A stretch of 64,000 nucleotides of DNA from Galeruca laticollis (Eukaryota > Arthropoda > Insecta > Coleoptera > Chrysomelidae). The notes under the pieces are model-generated. The model was not told where the DNA came from. It did not search any database and was given only the letters and a program-made list of their open reading frames with translations. The position numbers and the translations under genes were made by a program. The stretch is from positions 60,837,717 to 60,901,716 of the forward strand of contig OY998185.1 in assembly GCA_963921935.1 (NCBI GenBank). The letters are read 5' to 3'. This document shows, one piece after another, positions 9,920-20,762 of the stretch (position 1 is its first letter; each line of letters starts with the position of its first letter).

Positions 9920-10479
9920 ACTAGTTTTTGTGTTAGTTATTACTATTATTTGTTAGACTTTTTTTATATAAATATTACATTAATTCGTACTCTATTCCTG
10001 CATTTTTCTTTTTTGCTCTCCTATTGTAAACGGTATATTAGTAGTAAAGTTGATACCTACTGCAAAAAAATTTGCTATTTTTTATATTATATTTTATGTT
10101 TATTGTTTATTCATAGGAACACAAAAAAATGTGTTTTTATTGAATCGATATTGTGAACTCTTTTGAATAGTTTTCGTAATTATAATTTCATAGTGCCTTC
10201 ATATTCATATACCAAGTTTGTTTTGTCCTGATTGCACGCCTCTGAGGATTAAATTGTTTATTTGTTCATTCAAATACTATAGAGCGACCCTTTCAATACA
10301 ATAGGCGACTCAACCGAATACAGAGTTACGGGGTGTCTACCTGAAATTCGTAACAAATGAGAAATTTTAGTACAAAATTAGATAAACTTCGGAGATAGTT
10401 TATTATACACCCTGTATCGGTTTTGCATACCTAATGAGCTTTTATTACTCCATGCCTTTTAAAAACGGAGTATAATAGT
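9920..10479. other. 3' region of DD82E element plus a short GGGTGT/ACACCC fragment
   Basis: AT-rich, no gene. At about 10329-10420 a stretch opens with ACGGGGTGTCTAC and closes with TACACCCTGTAT, an inverted pair resembling the ends of mariner-like elements. It may be a ~90-bp internal-deletion relic. Confidence 0.4.
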
Positions 10480-11445
10480 TGGAAATCAGTTGAAATTTTA
10501 TTTTACACAATTAGATGTAAAAAGTGCTTTTTTAAACAGTATTATTGATGATGATGTATTTATTTATCCTCCAGAAGTTGTTCAGTGTAATCCAAATAAG
10601 GTATTTAAACTAAAAAAATCACTGTACGGACTGAAACAATCTAGTAGATGTTGGAATAGTAAAATTAACTCTTATTTATTGGATATTGGTGTTGAAATAT
10701 CTAATAATGATTATTGTTTATATGTCATGAATAAAACAGATTCTAAAGTTCACTTATTGTTGTATGTTGATGACATAATTTTATCAGGACCAGACATTTG
10801 TTTTGCTCTAAACGTTTTTAGTAGATTGCAAGACTACTGATTATGCTTGGAACAATTTAAAAACAATAGTTAGATATCTTACGGGTACACAAAATTTTGG
10901 ATTAGAATATATTCGTAAAGAAAATAGTTTTCAATTAATGTGTTTTGTAGATTCAGACTGGGGAGGCGACCCGAGTGATCGCAAGTCTGTGTCTGGATTT
11001 GTTTTTAAACTTTATAACAATACCTTGATGTGGGCTACTCGAAAGCAACACTGTATTTCCTTATCTAGCTCAGAGGTTGAACTAATTGCTCTCTGCAATG
11101 CAGTTTCAGAAGGTTTATGGTTTATTAAACTTTTGCAAGATTTTAAAATTAATGTAAAACCTATGTTGATTTATGAGGACAATCAAGGATGTATATCCAT
11201 ATTGAACAACCCTGCAAATAACAGAAGGATGAAGCATATTGACATTAAATATAATTTTGTTTCAGAATATATGAACAATAATGTCATAAAAATTTTGTAT
11301 ATCCCATCTGATAAGCAATTAGCAGATATAGTAACAAAAGGTTTGAAGCATGTTTCTTTTGTTAAATTTAGAGATGATTTAGGTGTTAAGAAGATTTTTG
11401 AACATTTTAGTGAGGAGGGGTGTTGTGAATATGCACTAAAATAGT
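10480..11445 (+). pseudogene. Copia retrotransposon pol remnant (reverse transcriptase and RNase H)
   Basis: First frame (10490-10840): FTQLDVKSAFLNS, then KVFKLKKSLYGLKQSSRCWN, then LLLYVDDIILSG, the Copia RT core with its catalytic Tyr-Val-Asp-Asp. An internal deletion joins RT to the RNase H part, which reads CFVDSDWGGDPSDRKSVSGF, ISLSSSEVELIAL and EDNQGCISI, ending with HIDIKYNFVSEY and a stop at 11442-11444. Gag, protease and integrase are absent, and the 5' boundary near 10480 is abrupt. Not functional. Confidence 0.9.
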
Positions 11446-11607
11446 TTATGTCTATGGTTCTACTTATGTTAGTTAATCTGTTAAAAAAGAAGAAGTAATG
11501 TATGTATGTAAAAATGGCGATTTAGCGAGTCGAGATATTATGTTGTTTAAAAGATATATATAATAAAAGGTATAAAGAAGGTGCCGTTTTTATTTTCAAA
11601 ACATCAT
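11421..11607 (+). repeat. Probable 3' LTR of the Copia remnant
   Basis: A purine tract (GAGGAGGGG, 11412-11420) just before TGTTGTGAATATGC resembles a polypurine tract followed by an LTR starting with TG. The repeat would end at about 11607 with ...ACATCA, before the DD82E inverted repeat resumes. It contains AATAAA-like signals near 11560. No 5' LTR is present to compare. Confidence 0.5.
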
Positions 11608-11663
11608 GTTATGACACTAAGTAACTGTTAAAAATTGCGTGCTCCTTTTTCACCGTTGCTTAA

Positions 11664-14628
11664 CCTTCATAGGATTGGCCGGGGTCCGTTTGTACCCCAT
11701 GACGTATGTTTTTGCTAAATCTTTGCAAACGCAAATTTTTACACATTGATCTTTCATCTAGCTGCAGCTTATGAATTATTTTGATAGAATATGATGTATT
11801 TAGTAGTTTTTATTGGCTGGTATAAACAAAAAATAGTTTTATATTCCAGGGGTCTCTTCAGAACCCGGTCAGCCTTTTACGTCCGATAAAATAATCCCGG
11901 TAACTGTTAGTAAAGTCGGGGAATCCCATACATTTAACGTTTGTTTACTCACAGGAAATTTACCCATATAATTGTAAAATGTAAATTACCAGTTCAAATG
12001 GGGGATTCCCCGCACTGCGATATAATTTTTAGACTTGACAATCCCATTCATGTATAATAATTCCCATTTGTGAATACAAAAATCGTAGTTTGCTGTCGGC
12101 TAAATAGGAAGGAAGAGAGTTTGCAAGTGGATAAAAATATCCGATAAATTACGTTACCGTAGCAACCCTAGCATTTAGGTACTGTCTGTTTACCAAGCAA
12201 TGCACGTCAATTTGACAATTATATATAATAATTGTATTTTTAACAATTGTTCTTTCTAAACATTATGTTTCTACTCATTGTTCATTTAGTTTGTTAAATA
12301 AAGTTTAATTGAATTGAGTTTTTTATTCATGGGATTGTCTTACCAAATACCACGCGAGCTCAGATTTAGCAGGATATTTTTTCCGGTGGTTTTCTCATAC
12401 TTACTTTCATTGACGCTCTCGTGATTTTGCCAGAACAGCTCTCGTTAAATTGCCAATGAAAGTAAGTATTCGAAAACAACCACAAAAAATATCCGGCTAA
12501 ATCTGAATTCTTGTGGTATTACCCCCGAATATTCGGGTTAGTCTCTTGTGATATTGCGAGTAGGGTGCATCGTTTTGAAAATGAGTCAGTTTTTATTTAC
12601 AAACAATCGCTAGGGGCTTACTGACGATGAGATGTTACGTATACTTGAAAGTGATGATCCAGAGTTTGATAGTGTTATCAATGAGGAAACATCGAGTGAC
12701 TTAGAAGATGGAGACATTGTCACAGAAGTAGAGGAAGAAAATGATGTAATAGTTGTTGATCAAAGTATAGAGAAAACGAACCCAGAGGAACCAACAGTTA
12801 GTAACAGCCAGGGCATTCCAGTATATAAATCTAAAGATGGAACTGAATCGTCAAAAATTCCAGGAAACACAAAAGTTAGACGTTCAAAACCTAATATTCG
12901 GAGACATGCTCTAGGCCTTACAAATTACAGTTCTGATATCTCAAGTATAAAAGACGCTTTTCTTCTTTACCTATCTCCGGATATTCTGAACATAATAGTA
13001 ACCGAAACAAACAGAAAGGCACAAACATATTATGATAAATGGAATATAGAAAATCCGAATAAAATTAAAGTTTTTGTACCTGTTGATTCTACAGAGATTG
13101 AAGCTTATGGACTGTTGCTTATTCTTGGCGCACTTCACGGATCGAAAGAGGCTATCGATATGCTCTGGTGTCAAGATATTTCTTACTGTCGTCCTATAAT
13201 TCTTACTGCAATGTCAAGAGGCAGATTCAAACAAATTACTTCATTTTTACGCTTTGATAATTTTCAAACAAGACAAGAATGAAAATTAGTAGATAAGCTA
13301 GCTCCGATAAGAGATATATTCGATATTTTCACTTCTAATTGTAAAAAATCACTTAATCCTGGCGACCATCTATGTGTAGATGAGCAGCTTGTACCATTTA
13401 GGGGTAAGGTCCCATTCCGAGTCTATATGAAGAGTAAACCTGATAAGTATGGAATCAAAATATGGGCTCTTGTGGACTGCACCACTTCTTATATTGCAAA
13501 CATGCAAGATTATTTGGGTAAGTTATTTGAAAAGCTATATAGGCAAACTTTATATTCCTATGTATCTATTAATTTTTAGGAAAACAAGGTAACAAAGCGG
13601 AAAAGGGTCAAGGTCAAAGGGTTGTCCTAGATTTGACAGACCATTTGGAAGGCGGATTTGAAATAACGACCGATAACTTTTTTACAAGTTTAGAACTTGT
13701 TGACAAGTTGTGGAAAAAAAAATATTACTTTATGTGGAACCCTCCAGAAAAATAAAACATTTATTCCCAGGGAACTTCTACCGGCATCGTACAAGAAAGA
13801 GTTTTTAAGTATTTTTGCTTTTAGAAATCAAAGAACGCTAGTATCCTATGTTCCAAAACAAAAACATGCTGTCATCTTACTTTCAAGTTAGCATACTGAT
13901 AGTAAAGTAGCTGGAGAAGAACAGCACTATAAACCAGAAATTATTATTCATTACAACAAAACAAAAGGTGCTGTCGACACTTCAGGATAAGTTGGCCAAA
14001 GAATATACAGTGCAGAGAAAGTCAAACCGCTGGCCAATGGCAATATTTTCGCATCTTATAGATATCGCAGGAATAAATGCTTATAAATTGTGGTTACTGC
14101 AAAACCAGGATTGGCGAAAAAACAGTTTGGATAAACGTAAAATGTATATTTTGGGACTAGGAAAAGAACTCATAAAGAAAAACGTTTTCCGGCGATATAA
14201 TAATAAATACATTCAGACGAATAGAAAACGGCATATGACAGACGTTTTTCGCGAACAGAACATAGAGTTGAACAACAAAACATTACCAGGGGGCGCTGCC
14301 ATATGTGTCAAAGAGGAAAAGACAGAAAATCCGGAAAAATATGTATTAGGTGTAATAACTTTGTGTGCATAGAACATTCAAAATCGGAGATAGTTTGTAA
14401 AAAATGTTAAAATGATATGTAGCTAGTAGTATTAGTGATTAGAGTATTTTGTATTTTTTTCGTGATGATTTTTGACTAATAAATGGTTAATAGTAAAAAT
14501 TTAATAAAACTTCTTTTCTATATATTTAATTTAAAGAAAAATACAGCATTTCTGCAATTTTACGCATGGGGTCTTCTCGGACCCCAGTTAGTCCTTTTCG
14601 TAAAATTTTGATGTCCGTCCCATGAAGG
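11664..14628 (+). mobile_element. piggyBac element 1, TTAA-flanked, inside the right DD82E inverted repeat
   Basis: Ends read CCTTCATAGG at 11664 and, reversed, CCTTCATGGG at 14628, each bordered by TTAA (11660-11663 and 14629-14632). Removing the 2965 bp plus one TTAA restores the DD82E inverted repeat exactly, which proves the insertion and its order. The transposase gene runs from 12632 to about 14410. Noncoding parts include an imperfect palindrome (arms about 12359-12413 and 12460-12512). Confidence 0.95.
12632..14413 (+). pseudogene. piggyBac transposase 1, stops and frameshifts
   Basis: Starts at ATG 12632 with an acidic N-terminus. Catalytic Asp residues are visible: CVDEQLVPFRGKVPF, EITTDNFFTSLEL, and KGAVDT. 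The C-terminus is a cysteine finger: CHMC, CIRC, CIEH and CKKC near 14300-14413. A 62-bp intron (13518-13579, GTAAGT to AG) splits YLG and KQGNK. Damage: in-frame TGA at 13280-13282 after RFDNFQTRQE, a frame shift in the A-run at 13717-13726, another near 13985, and a shift before the cysteine domain. All three Asp survive, so this is a recently dead copy. Confidence 0.9.
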
Positions 14629-14632
14629 TTAA

Positions 14633-15139
14633 ACAAGGTACGCGCGATCAACTTTTTTATAATTTGTTAATTAATATTTGTGGCAGTGAAAAACTACGCG
14701 ACCGATCATTACAAAAATTTTTGTGCGTAATTGTCATATGTCATATCTTTCCTGAAAATTTGATAAATATTTATAAATTTTTACTTATCGAAAAAATTTC
14801 TCAAAGTTTACGTATGATTTTTTACTAATTTTCGCTAAAGTTTTTAGATTCGCGATTTTCATAACCTTATAGGAAATCGTCAAATAAACAAAAAAGAAGG
14901 AATAAATTTTTTGATTTAAGGCTTTGTTTCAAAGTTTTAGACACAAATTTATCGAAAAATGGGTCGTTTTTTCGATATTTCGATACATTTGTTGTTCTAC
15001 AGCATTTAGAAAGCACTTTTTGGAGTAGGCAAACATAGATTATTGTTGTACACAATAATCGGCAACTTTCTGTATAAAAATGTTTGCGTTCTCAAACAAC
15101 ATCCATTACACCCTACTTTTACTGCTCTACCGCCTGGGC
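14633..15139 (-). repeat. Right terminal inverted repeat of the DD82E element (outer part)
   Basis: Reverse complement of 8162-8680, ending in CCGCCTGGGC just before TA at 15140-15141. The inner 56 bp of the same repeat lie at 11608-11663 on the other side of the piggyBac. Confidence 0.85.
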
Positions 15140-15906
15140 TATAAATAAAATATACTAATTTGTTCACCCTATACCTGAACTGTATTCTATCAATAATTAA
15201 TGAAATGAAATTTATCTGCCTTTATAGTTTCGTATCAAAAAAAGTATTTTAACATTCCTCTGTTGTGATTAAATGCTATAAATCACAAGACGCATTATAT
15301 TATAGTTGTACATATTCCTTTATTAGAAATTTTTATATATAGGACGTCCCTCAATGTTGACCGTGTTACAAGACAAATAAAAAATAGTAATTTCCGATAA
15401 TACGGACCTGTATATATTATTCCACTTCTATTACAACTCGAGAGCTTAACCAGTTCTGGTTCTGGGACTCGCTTGCGTGTAATTGTATCGTTTTTATTCA
15501 TGAAAGTCAGCCCTAAGGAGGAAAAGGAGTGTTCGGAGCTGCGAGGATGACGCTATGAATGTTCATGTGTTGTTGATTGCGACCAAAAGATTTCAGCCTC
15601 GGGGCGTGTGCATATGTTTTTAACGAGGCGCCACTGGTTGCGTTTTTAGTATTACAGCATGTCTTCGAGACGAGTCTGAATGGCAGCTTCTTCGACTACG
15701 ATATATATGATTGATAGAACCAGATTCTTTATACTAAATATTTTCATTTACGTCATGTATTTGTTATTAAGAACTAGGGATGTTATGTTTATGGCTAAAA
15801 AAGAAAAAAAAAATTCTGCAATTAAGATTTAATTTAGGATATTTAACTTTAGAAGGACAGTAGGACTAATATGTTTAGCTCAAACTTGGTTTTTCTCGAG
15901 GCAACT
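15140..15906. other. No gene recognised; unassigned sequence
   Basis: Moderately AT-rich sequence with a more GC-rich patch at 15430-15660. I see no open frame with domain content, no LTR signature and no tandem repeat. It may be the original host sequence flanking the PLE complex. Confidence 0.3.
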
Positions 15907-15918
15907 TTTGTTATAATT
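15907..15918. repeat. 12-bp target-site duplication, left copy
   Basis: TTTGTTATAATT at 15907-15918 recurs exactly at 23839-23850. The copies enclose the whole PLE complex with its nested elements. Confidence 0.8.
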
Positions 15919-16025
15919 AAATTAACTGTCTCGACCCTTACTTCATGGAATCTACTCATATTAGTGTTTTAAATGAAACTCACTGTTTCTAGCTAATTCC
16001 ACAATATAAGGAAAATTGTTGAAAA

Positions 16026-16081
16026 TTCTAAAAAATTGACAATTGTTTCGATAAATCAATATCATCGTCAGAATGACAGAA
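16026..16081 (-). ncRNA. Hammerhead-ribozyme-like motif in PLE terminal repeat (copy 3)
   Basis: Minus strand, same bases as copies 1 and 2 in core, stem II, stem III and GTC. Stem I outer TTCT/AGAA is preserved. It lies 3' of the GIY-YIG gene of the near-complete PLE, in its terminal repeat. Confidence 0.6.
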
Positions 16082-16222
16082 ATTACATTTCATTTGATGC
16101 CTACCTGATGTTTAGAAGAAGAAGATGTCATATTACAAATATTGATGCTTAGATATTATTAGCCCTATGGTGATATCCTGGATATCATTTTTCCAATTAA
16201 GATCAGTATAACTGTGCAATTA

Positions 16223-18488
16223 TCACTTAAGAAGACAGTTTATTAGTGAAGAACTCCCTAGATTTATCTGTTCATTGACAACTTCATATTGTGGGTTTCT
16301 TAAATGTCTTTTAATTTCCAATTCTTCAAGGAAATCCAGTTCTTGTTTCTTTTCACAAATATGCATCACTTCTAGTTTTGTGTTAGGTGTCAATGAATGA
16401 TTGGTGTCAAGTAGATGTTTTGCGTAGTGAGACTTATCTGGTTGTTTTAATTTGTATGCTCGTAAGTGTTCACGGTATCGGATTTCAAAATTTCTAAGGG
16501 TCTGACCCAAATAGACAGCATTACATTCTGGACATTTGAGTTTATATATACCTGATTTCTTTAATGATGGTATTTTTATTTTTACATTTAACAATTTTGT
16601 ACTAACGTTACTTTCTGTTTTAAAAGAAATTGTTGTATTCGTTGCTAAAGATATTATCTTTGAAATATTATTAGAAATATTTCCTGCATATGTGATGGTT
16701 TTATAAGTTTTTATTTCATCAGTTTGTTTAGAAAATATTAGTTGTAATGCAGCTTTTTCCTCTTTTTTATTAATTAGCTTATTTATCATATGTAATGGAT
16801 AACCGTTGGATGTTGCTATTTGTCTAATTGTATTAATTTCTATAAAAATTACATTTGTTCATAGGAACTGAAAAAGCTCTATGTATCATTGAATTATATG
16901 CTGCTAGTCTGTATGAGACAGTGTGGTTAGAATTGAATGGAATTGTCACATCAGTGTGTGTTGGTTTTCGGTAAATTGCATAATCAAGTACATTATTAAC
17001 TCTTTGAATTTTTAAATCAAGAAAATTAATTGAGCTATTTTCTTCAATTTCTAATGTAAATTTAATTTTTGGGTGTAAATTATTAATGTGGTTGAAAAAT
17101 ACATCTAATTGTCGTTCACTACCCATAAAACAAGCTAATATGTCATCTACATATCTATACCAAAATAAAACATTTTTCGAAATATTACTTTCAAAGATCT
17201 TTCTTTCTAAACTGTCCATAAAAATGTTTGCCAAAATAGGTGATATAGGGCTTCCCATTGGTAAACCTTCATTTTGAATATAGATCTTATTGTCAAAAGT
17301 GAAATCTGATTAATACATACATCAAATAAATTAAGTATATCTGATATTATTCCTGGATTAATATTTTTATCTTCTAGTAATTTTCTTACAAGTATTAGAC
17401 ATTCTTTAGGAGGAATTTTAGTGAACATATTAGTAACATAAAATGAAATAAGTTTATAGTTATCTTGCAAGTTGATTGCTTTTAATTTTTTGATTAGTTC
17501 TATTGAATTTCTAATTTAGTATTTAGATGCATATCCGTAACTATTAAGTATATTGGTAGGCCTCTTTGCCAATATATTATTAGGAGTATTAACATAAGAA
17601 ACTACAGGTTATTTTATGTAATTTAACGGTTCCATATAATTGTGGATAATGAGGATTCTTATGTATGATAAACCTCTTTTTGTAATCACTTAAAAGATAA
17701 TTTGAATTATTAACAATATCCCTTACATTATTTGAAAACTTTTTTGTTCGGTCTGCTTTAAGAACTTTTACACCGCTAGATTCTATAAAGTTATATATTT
17801 TTGAATTATAATTTTCAGTTGTCAATATGACAGTTGTGTTCCCCTTATCAGATTTTGTAACTGTTAGGTTATTATCTTCTACCTTCTTTTTGATTGCATT
17901 TAAAACTGTAATGTCATTTTTTGTTTGACGTTTAACTTTTGAAGGTTCAATATTTTTTTGATTAAATTGGCAATTTTTAATTTCTCATAAAGAAAATTAT
18001 TTGAATTAGATTTTAAAGCTATTTCTGACTCTAGCTATAATTTGTTTAATATTATTCGTAAATTTTGGTGGTATGCTGCACATTAAACCTTTATTTAAAA
18101 ATTCTATTTCACTATCTGTAAAATTAGTGTGTGAAAGGTTTTCAAATCGTGGTGCAAAGTGTGTTGGTATGTAGGTACTTACAGTTTCATGATGTTTAGA
18201 GTATTGAATTTTATGTTGTGTGTGTTCAAGTTTCTGTAGCTTTTGTTCTTGTTTCTTAAATTTCTTATGCTTCATCGTGCTGACACTTTCTCTAATTTTA
18301 TCATCTAAACAGTCAAATTCTACTGGATGTAATTGGAACGTGAGTTCTGAATATACAACTTTTATGTAGTTGTCTAAGGAGTGCCTCACTTTAAACCATT
18401 TCTTACATTCTTCTTTTATCCAAACTCGTTGAGCACATTTTATAGCTTTTTGTGCTTGTGGTGTTTTAGTGTGACATTTTATATTCAC
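16223..18488 (-). pseudogene. PLE protein: reverse transcriptase plus GIY-YIG endonuclease, broken
   Basis: Five minus-strand segments follow in order. 18488-18006: N-terminal domain with APRFENLSHTNFTDSEIEFL. About 17870: TKSDKGNTTVIL, the DKG motif specific to PLEs. 17825-17589: PHYPQLYGTVKLHK. 17470-17207: LISFYVTNMFTKIPP, where family motif A reads Phe-Asp-Val but Tyr replaces the catalytic Asp. 17258-16833: MGSPISPILANIFM and YRYVDDILACF. 16789-16223: GIY-YIG nuclease with SGIYKLKCPECNAVYLGQT and EIRYREHLRAYK. Frameshifts and stops lie near 17990, 17600, 17300 and 16830. With motif A lost it could not work even if the frames were joined. Confidence 0.9.
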
Positions 18489-18516
18489 ATAATTTGGTAT
18501 TACCTTTTTCCTAATT

Positions 18517-18712
18517 TACACCCAAAAATTAAATTTACATTAGAAATTGAAGAGAATAGCTCAATTAATTTTCTTGATTTAAAAATTCAAAGAGTTAATA
18601 ATGTACTTGATTATTCAATTTACCGAAAACCAACACACACTGATGTGGCAATTCCATATAGTTCCAATCACCCCATGTCACATAAACTAGCGGCATATAA
18701 ATCAATAATACA
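18517..18712 (+). pseudogene. PLE reverse-transcriptase fragment, opposite strand
   Basis: Reads LHPKIKFTLEIEENSSINFL then YRKPTHTDVAIPYSSNHPMS and IIHRAF, the same RT thumb region as at 16860-17060 but on the + strand and slightly diverged. It begins right where the minus-strand PLE gene starts, so the two are head to head. Confidence 0.85.
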
Positions 18713-18984
18713 TAGAGCTTTTTCAGCTAAAATTGTTATTATTGATGTAGATATGGATTTTAGCCCTAATGACTACCGTCATTACTTAAAATACATAATT
18801 CATTCGAGCACGGATGATATATCAAAAAATTGCTTATTATGTGGTGAAAAAAAACCCAAAATTAAAACTTTCTTGCAACAAGTATAATCACTACATATGT
18901 GCAAATATCAAAGATGTGACGTTGCGTGATCATATATGTGAATTATGTAATAATTAAAAAAATTGATACTTTTGGGGCTTCCAG
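18713..18984 (+). other. Unassigned coding-like fragment
   Basis: The frame continues from the PLE fragment through about 57 codons to a stop at 18885-18887, including DFSPNDYRHYLKYIIHSS and NCLLCGEKKPKIKTFLQQV. The Cys-Leu-Leu-Cys pair hints at a zinc knuckle or treble clef. I do not recognise the family. It may be a piece of another element or a captured host exon. Confidence 0.3.
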
Positions 18985-19802
18985 TTCAAAACAAACTTGA
19001 ACTTGACTGTTTTTTATGAAACTTACTGTTTCTAGTTGATTCCACAATATATTTGAAAGATTTCAAAAATTCTAAGATAATTGACAATTGTTTCGATATT
19101 GCTATCATCGTCAGAATGACAGAAGTTACATTTCATTTGAAGCCTATCTGATATTTAATAATTATTTTGGCTAGACCAAGAAGTGACCTACCAAGTGATT
19201 GACTCAATATATGTTGATAGAAAAAAGAAGAAGAAGATGTGATGTTACAAATATTAAAGCTTAGATATTATTAGCCCTATGGAGATATCCCGGATATCTT
19301 TTTTCCAATTAAGATGAGTATAACTGTTCAATGATATAGAAAACTGTATCTGCTGATCTTTACAATTATCATTTAAGAAGACAGTTTAAAAGTGGAGAAC
19401 TCCCTAGATTCATCTTTTCATTGACAACTTGATATTGTGGGTTTCTTAAGTGTCTTCTAATTTATAACTCTGCAAGGAAATCCAGTTCTTGTTTCTGGTC
19501 ACAGATATGTAGTACTTCTAGTTCTGTGTTAGGTGTCAATGAATGTTTGGTGTCAATGAATGTTTGGTGTCAAGTAGATGTTTTGCGTAGTGGGACTTAT
19601 CTGGTTGATTTAATCTATATGTTCGTAAATGTTCACTGTATCTGATCTCAAAATTTCTAAGAGTTTGACCCAAATAGACAGCATTACATTCTGGACATTT
19701 AAGTTTATATATACCAGACTTCTCTAATTGGGATATTTTTGTTTTTACATCTCACAATTTTGTACTTACGTTACTTTCTGTTTTAAAAGAAATTGTGGTA
19801 TT
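18985..19802 (-). pseudogene. PLE 3' part (GIY-YIG and terminal repeat), minus strand
   Basis: Carries the terminal repeat (18990-19330) and a decayed GIY-YIG region (about 19410-19800) equivalent to 16260-16640. It has a 17-bp tandem duplication (TGTTTGGTGTCAATGAA twice, about 19543-19576). It ends where the inverted + copy begins at 19803. Confidence 0.8.
19070..19124 (-). ncRNA. Hammerhead-ribozyme-like motif in PLE terminal repeat (copy 4, changed loop)
   Basis: Minus strand: core CTGACGA, stem II GATA/TATC as in other copies, but the loop is GCAA instead of TTGATT. GAAA, ACAATTGT and GTC are kept. Stem I outer TTCT/AGAA is also kept. The stem being preserved while the loop changes is what a structural constraint would give. 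Confidence 0.6.
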
Positions 19803-20467
19803 CGTATATCATTCAATGATACATAGAGCATTTTCAGTGTCTATGAAAAAATATAATTTTGTTAGAGAGGTTAATACAATTGAACAAATAGAAACATCCA
19901 GCGGTTATCCATTACATATGATAAATTAGCTAATTAATAAAAAAGAGGAAAAAGTGGCATTACAACTAATATTTCCTAAACAAAATGATGAAATAAAAAC
20001 TTATCATACCATCATATATGCAGGAAATATTTCTAATAATATTTCAAAGATAATATATATCTTCAGCAACGAATACAACAATTTCTTTTAAAACAGAAAG
20101 TAACGTTAGTACAAAATATTTAAATGTAAAAACAAAAATACCACCATTAAAGAAATCAGGTATATATAAACTCTAATGTCCAGAATGTAATGCTGTCTAT
20201 TTGGGTCAGACCCTTAGAAGTTTTGAAATCCGATACAGTGAACACTTACGAGCATACAGATTAAAACAATCAGATAAATTTCACTACGCAAAACATCTAT
20301 TAGCCACCAATCATTCATTGACACCTAACACAGAACTAGAAGTGCTGCATAATTGTGAAAAGAAACAAGAACTGGATTTCCTTGAAGAATTGGAAATTAG
20401 AAGACATTTAAGAAACTCACAATATGAAGTTGTCAATGAACAGATAAATCTAGGGAGTTCTCCACTA
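19803..20467 (+). pseudogene. PLE 3' part with GIY-YIG endonuclease, plus strand
   Basis: Reads HRAFSVSMKKYNF-like RT end, then SGYPLHMIN, then GIY-YIG pieces. The longest open piece (20201-20470) reads MGQTLRSFEIRYSEHLRAYR and ends EVVNEQINLGSSPL. A stop at about 20176 interrupts the frame before it (KL then stop then CPECNAVYLGQT). Its 3' terminal repeat continues at 23461 after the nested TIR element. Confidence 0.85.
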
Positions 20468-20762
20468 TAGTCTATTTGAAAATCAAGAGAGAGTAAATTC
20501 CCAGAATAAAAACTAATTCGGTATGCAAAACTATAGTACAGTACGTGCGGTAAAACTTCAATATTTGTAATGCATTTTAAATGGTTTTTGTTAATTTCAA
20601 TACAAAATTTATTACATTTCTTGGACTATCACATTATTTTATGATCTTTCATTGTTACTACAGTAGGCCTAAGAGGATTAACGTGCGTCATAGGCGTAAC
20701 CAGAATAGAAAGGGATAATTGTTATTTAACGACCTCCGAATGGCAAGAATGGCAACCGCTTC

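Larger units (their letters stand above)
8162..15139 (+). mobile_element. DD82E-type (Sailor-like) Tc1/mariner-superfamily element with long inverted repeats
   Basis: The outer ends read GTCCAGGCG at 8162 and, reversed, GCCCAGGCGG at 15139, each bordered by TA (8160-8161 and 15140-15141), the duplication used by this superfamily. The inverted repeats are about 565 bp: left 8162-8732; right 11608-11663 plus 14633-15139, split by a piggyBac. The interior holds one transposase exon (8972-9919) and a Copia remnant (10480-11607). Without the nested elements the unit would be about 2.8-3 kb. The DD82E spacing was described for the Sailor group; that assignment is from memory. Confidence 0.75.

Noticed and set aside
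10329..10420. A self-contained MITE with GGGTGT ends
   Set aside because: The inverted pair is only about 10 bp and no target duplication is evident; left as a possible relic.
11421..11607. A Copia LTR pair
   Set aside because: Only the 3' candidate exists; no matching 5' LTR in the window.
12971..13174. Opposite-strand open frame inside piggyBac 1, and many similar ones inside other coding regions
   Set aside because: Shadows of the real frame, without codon or domain support.
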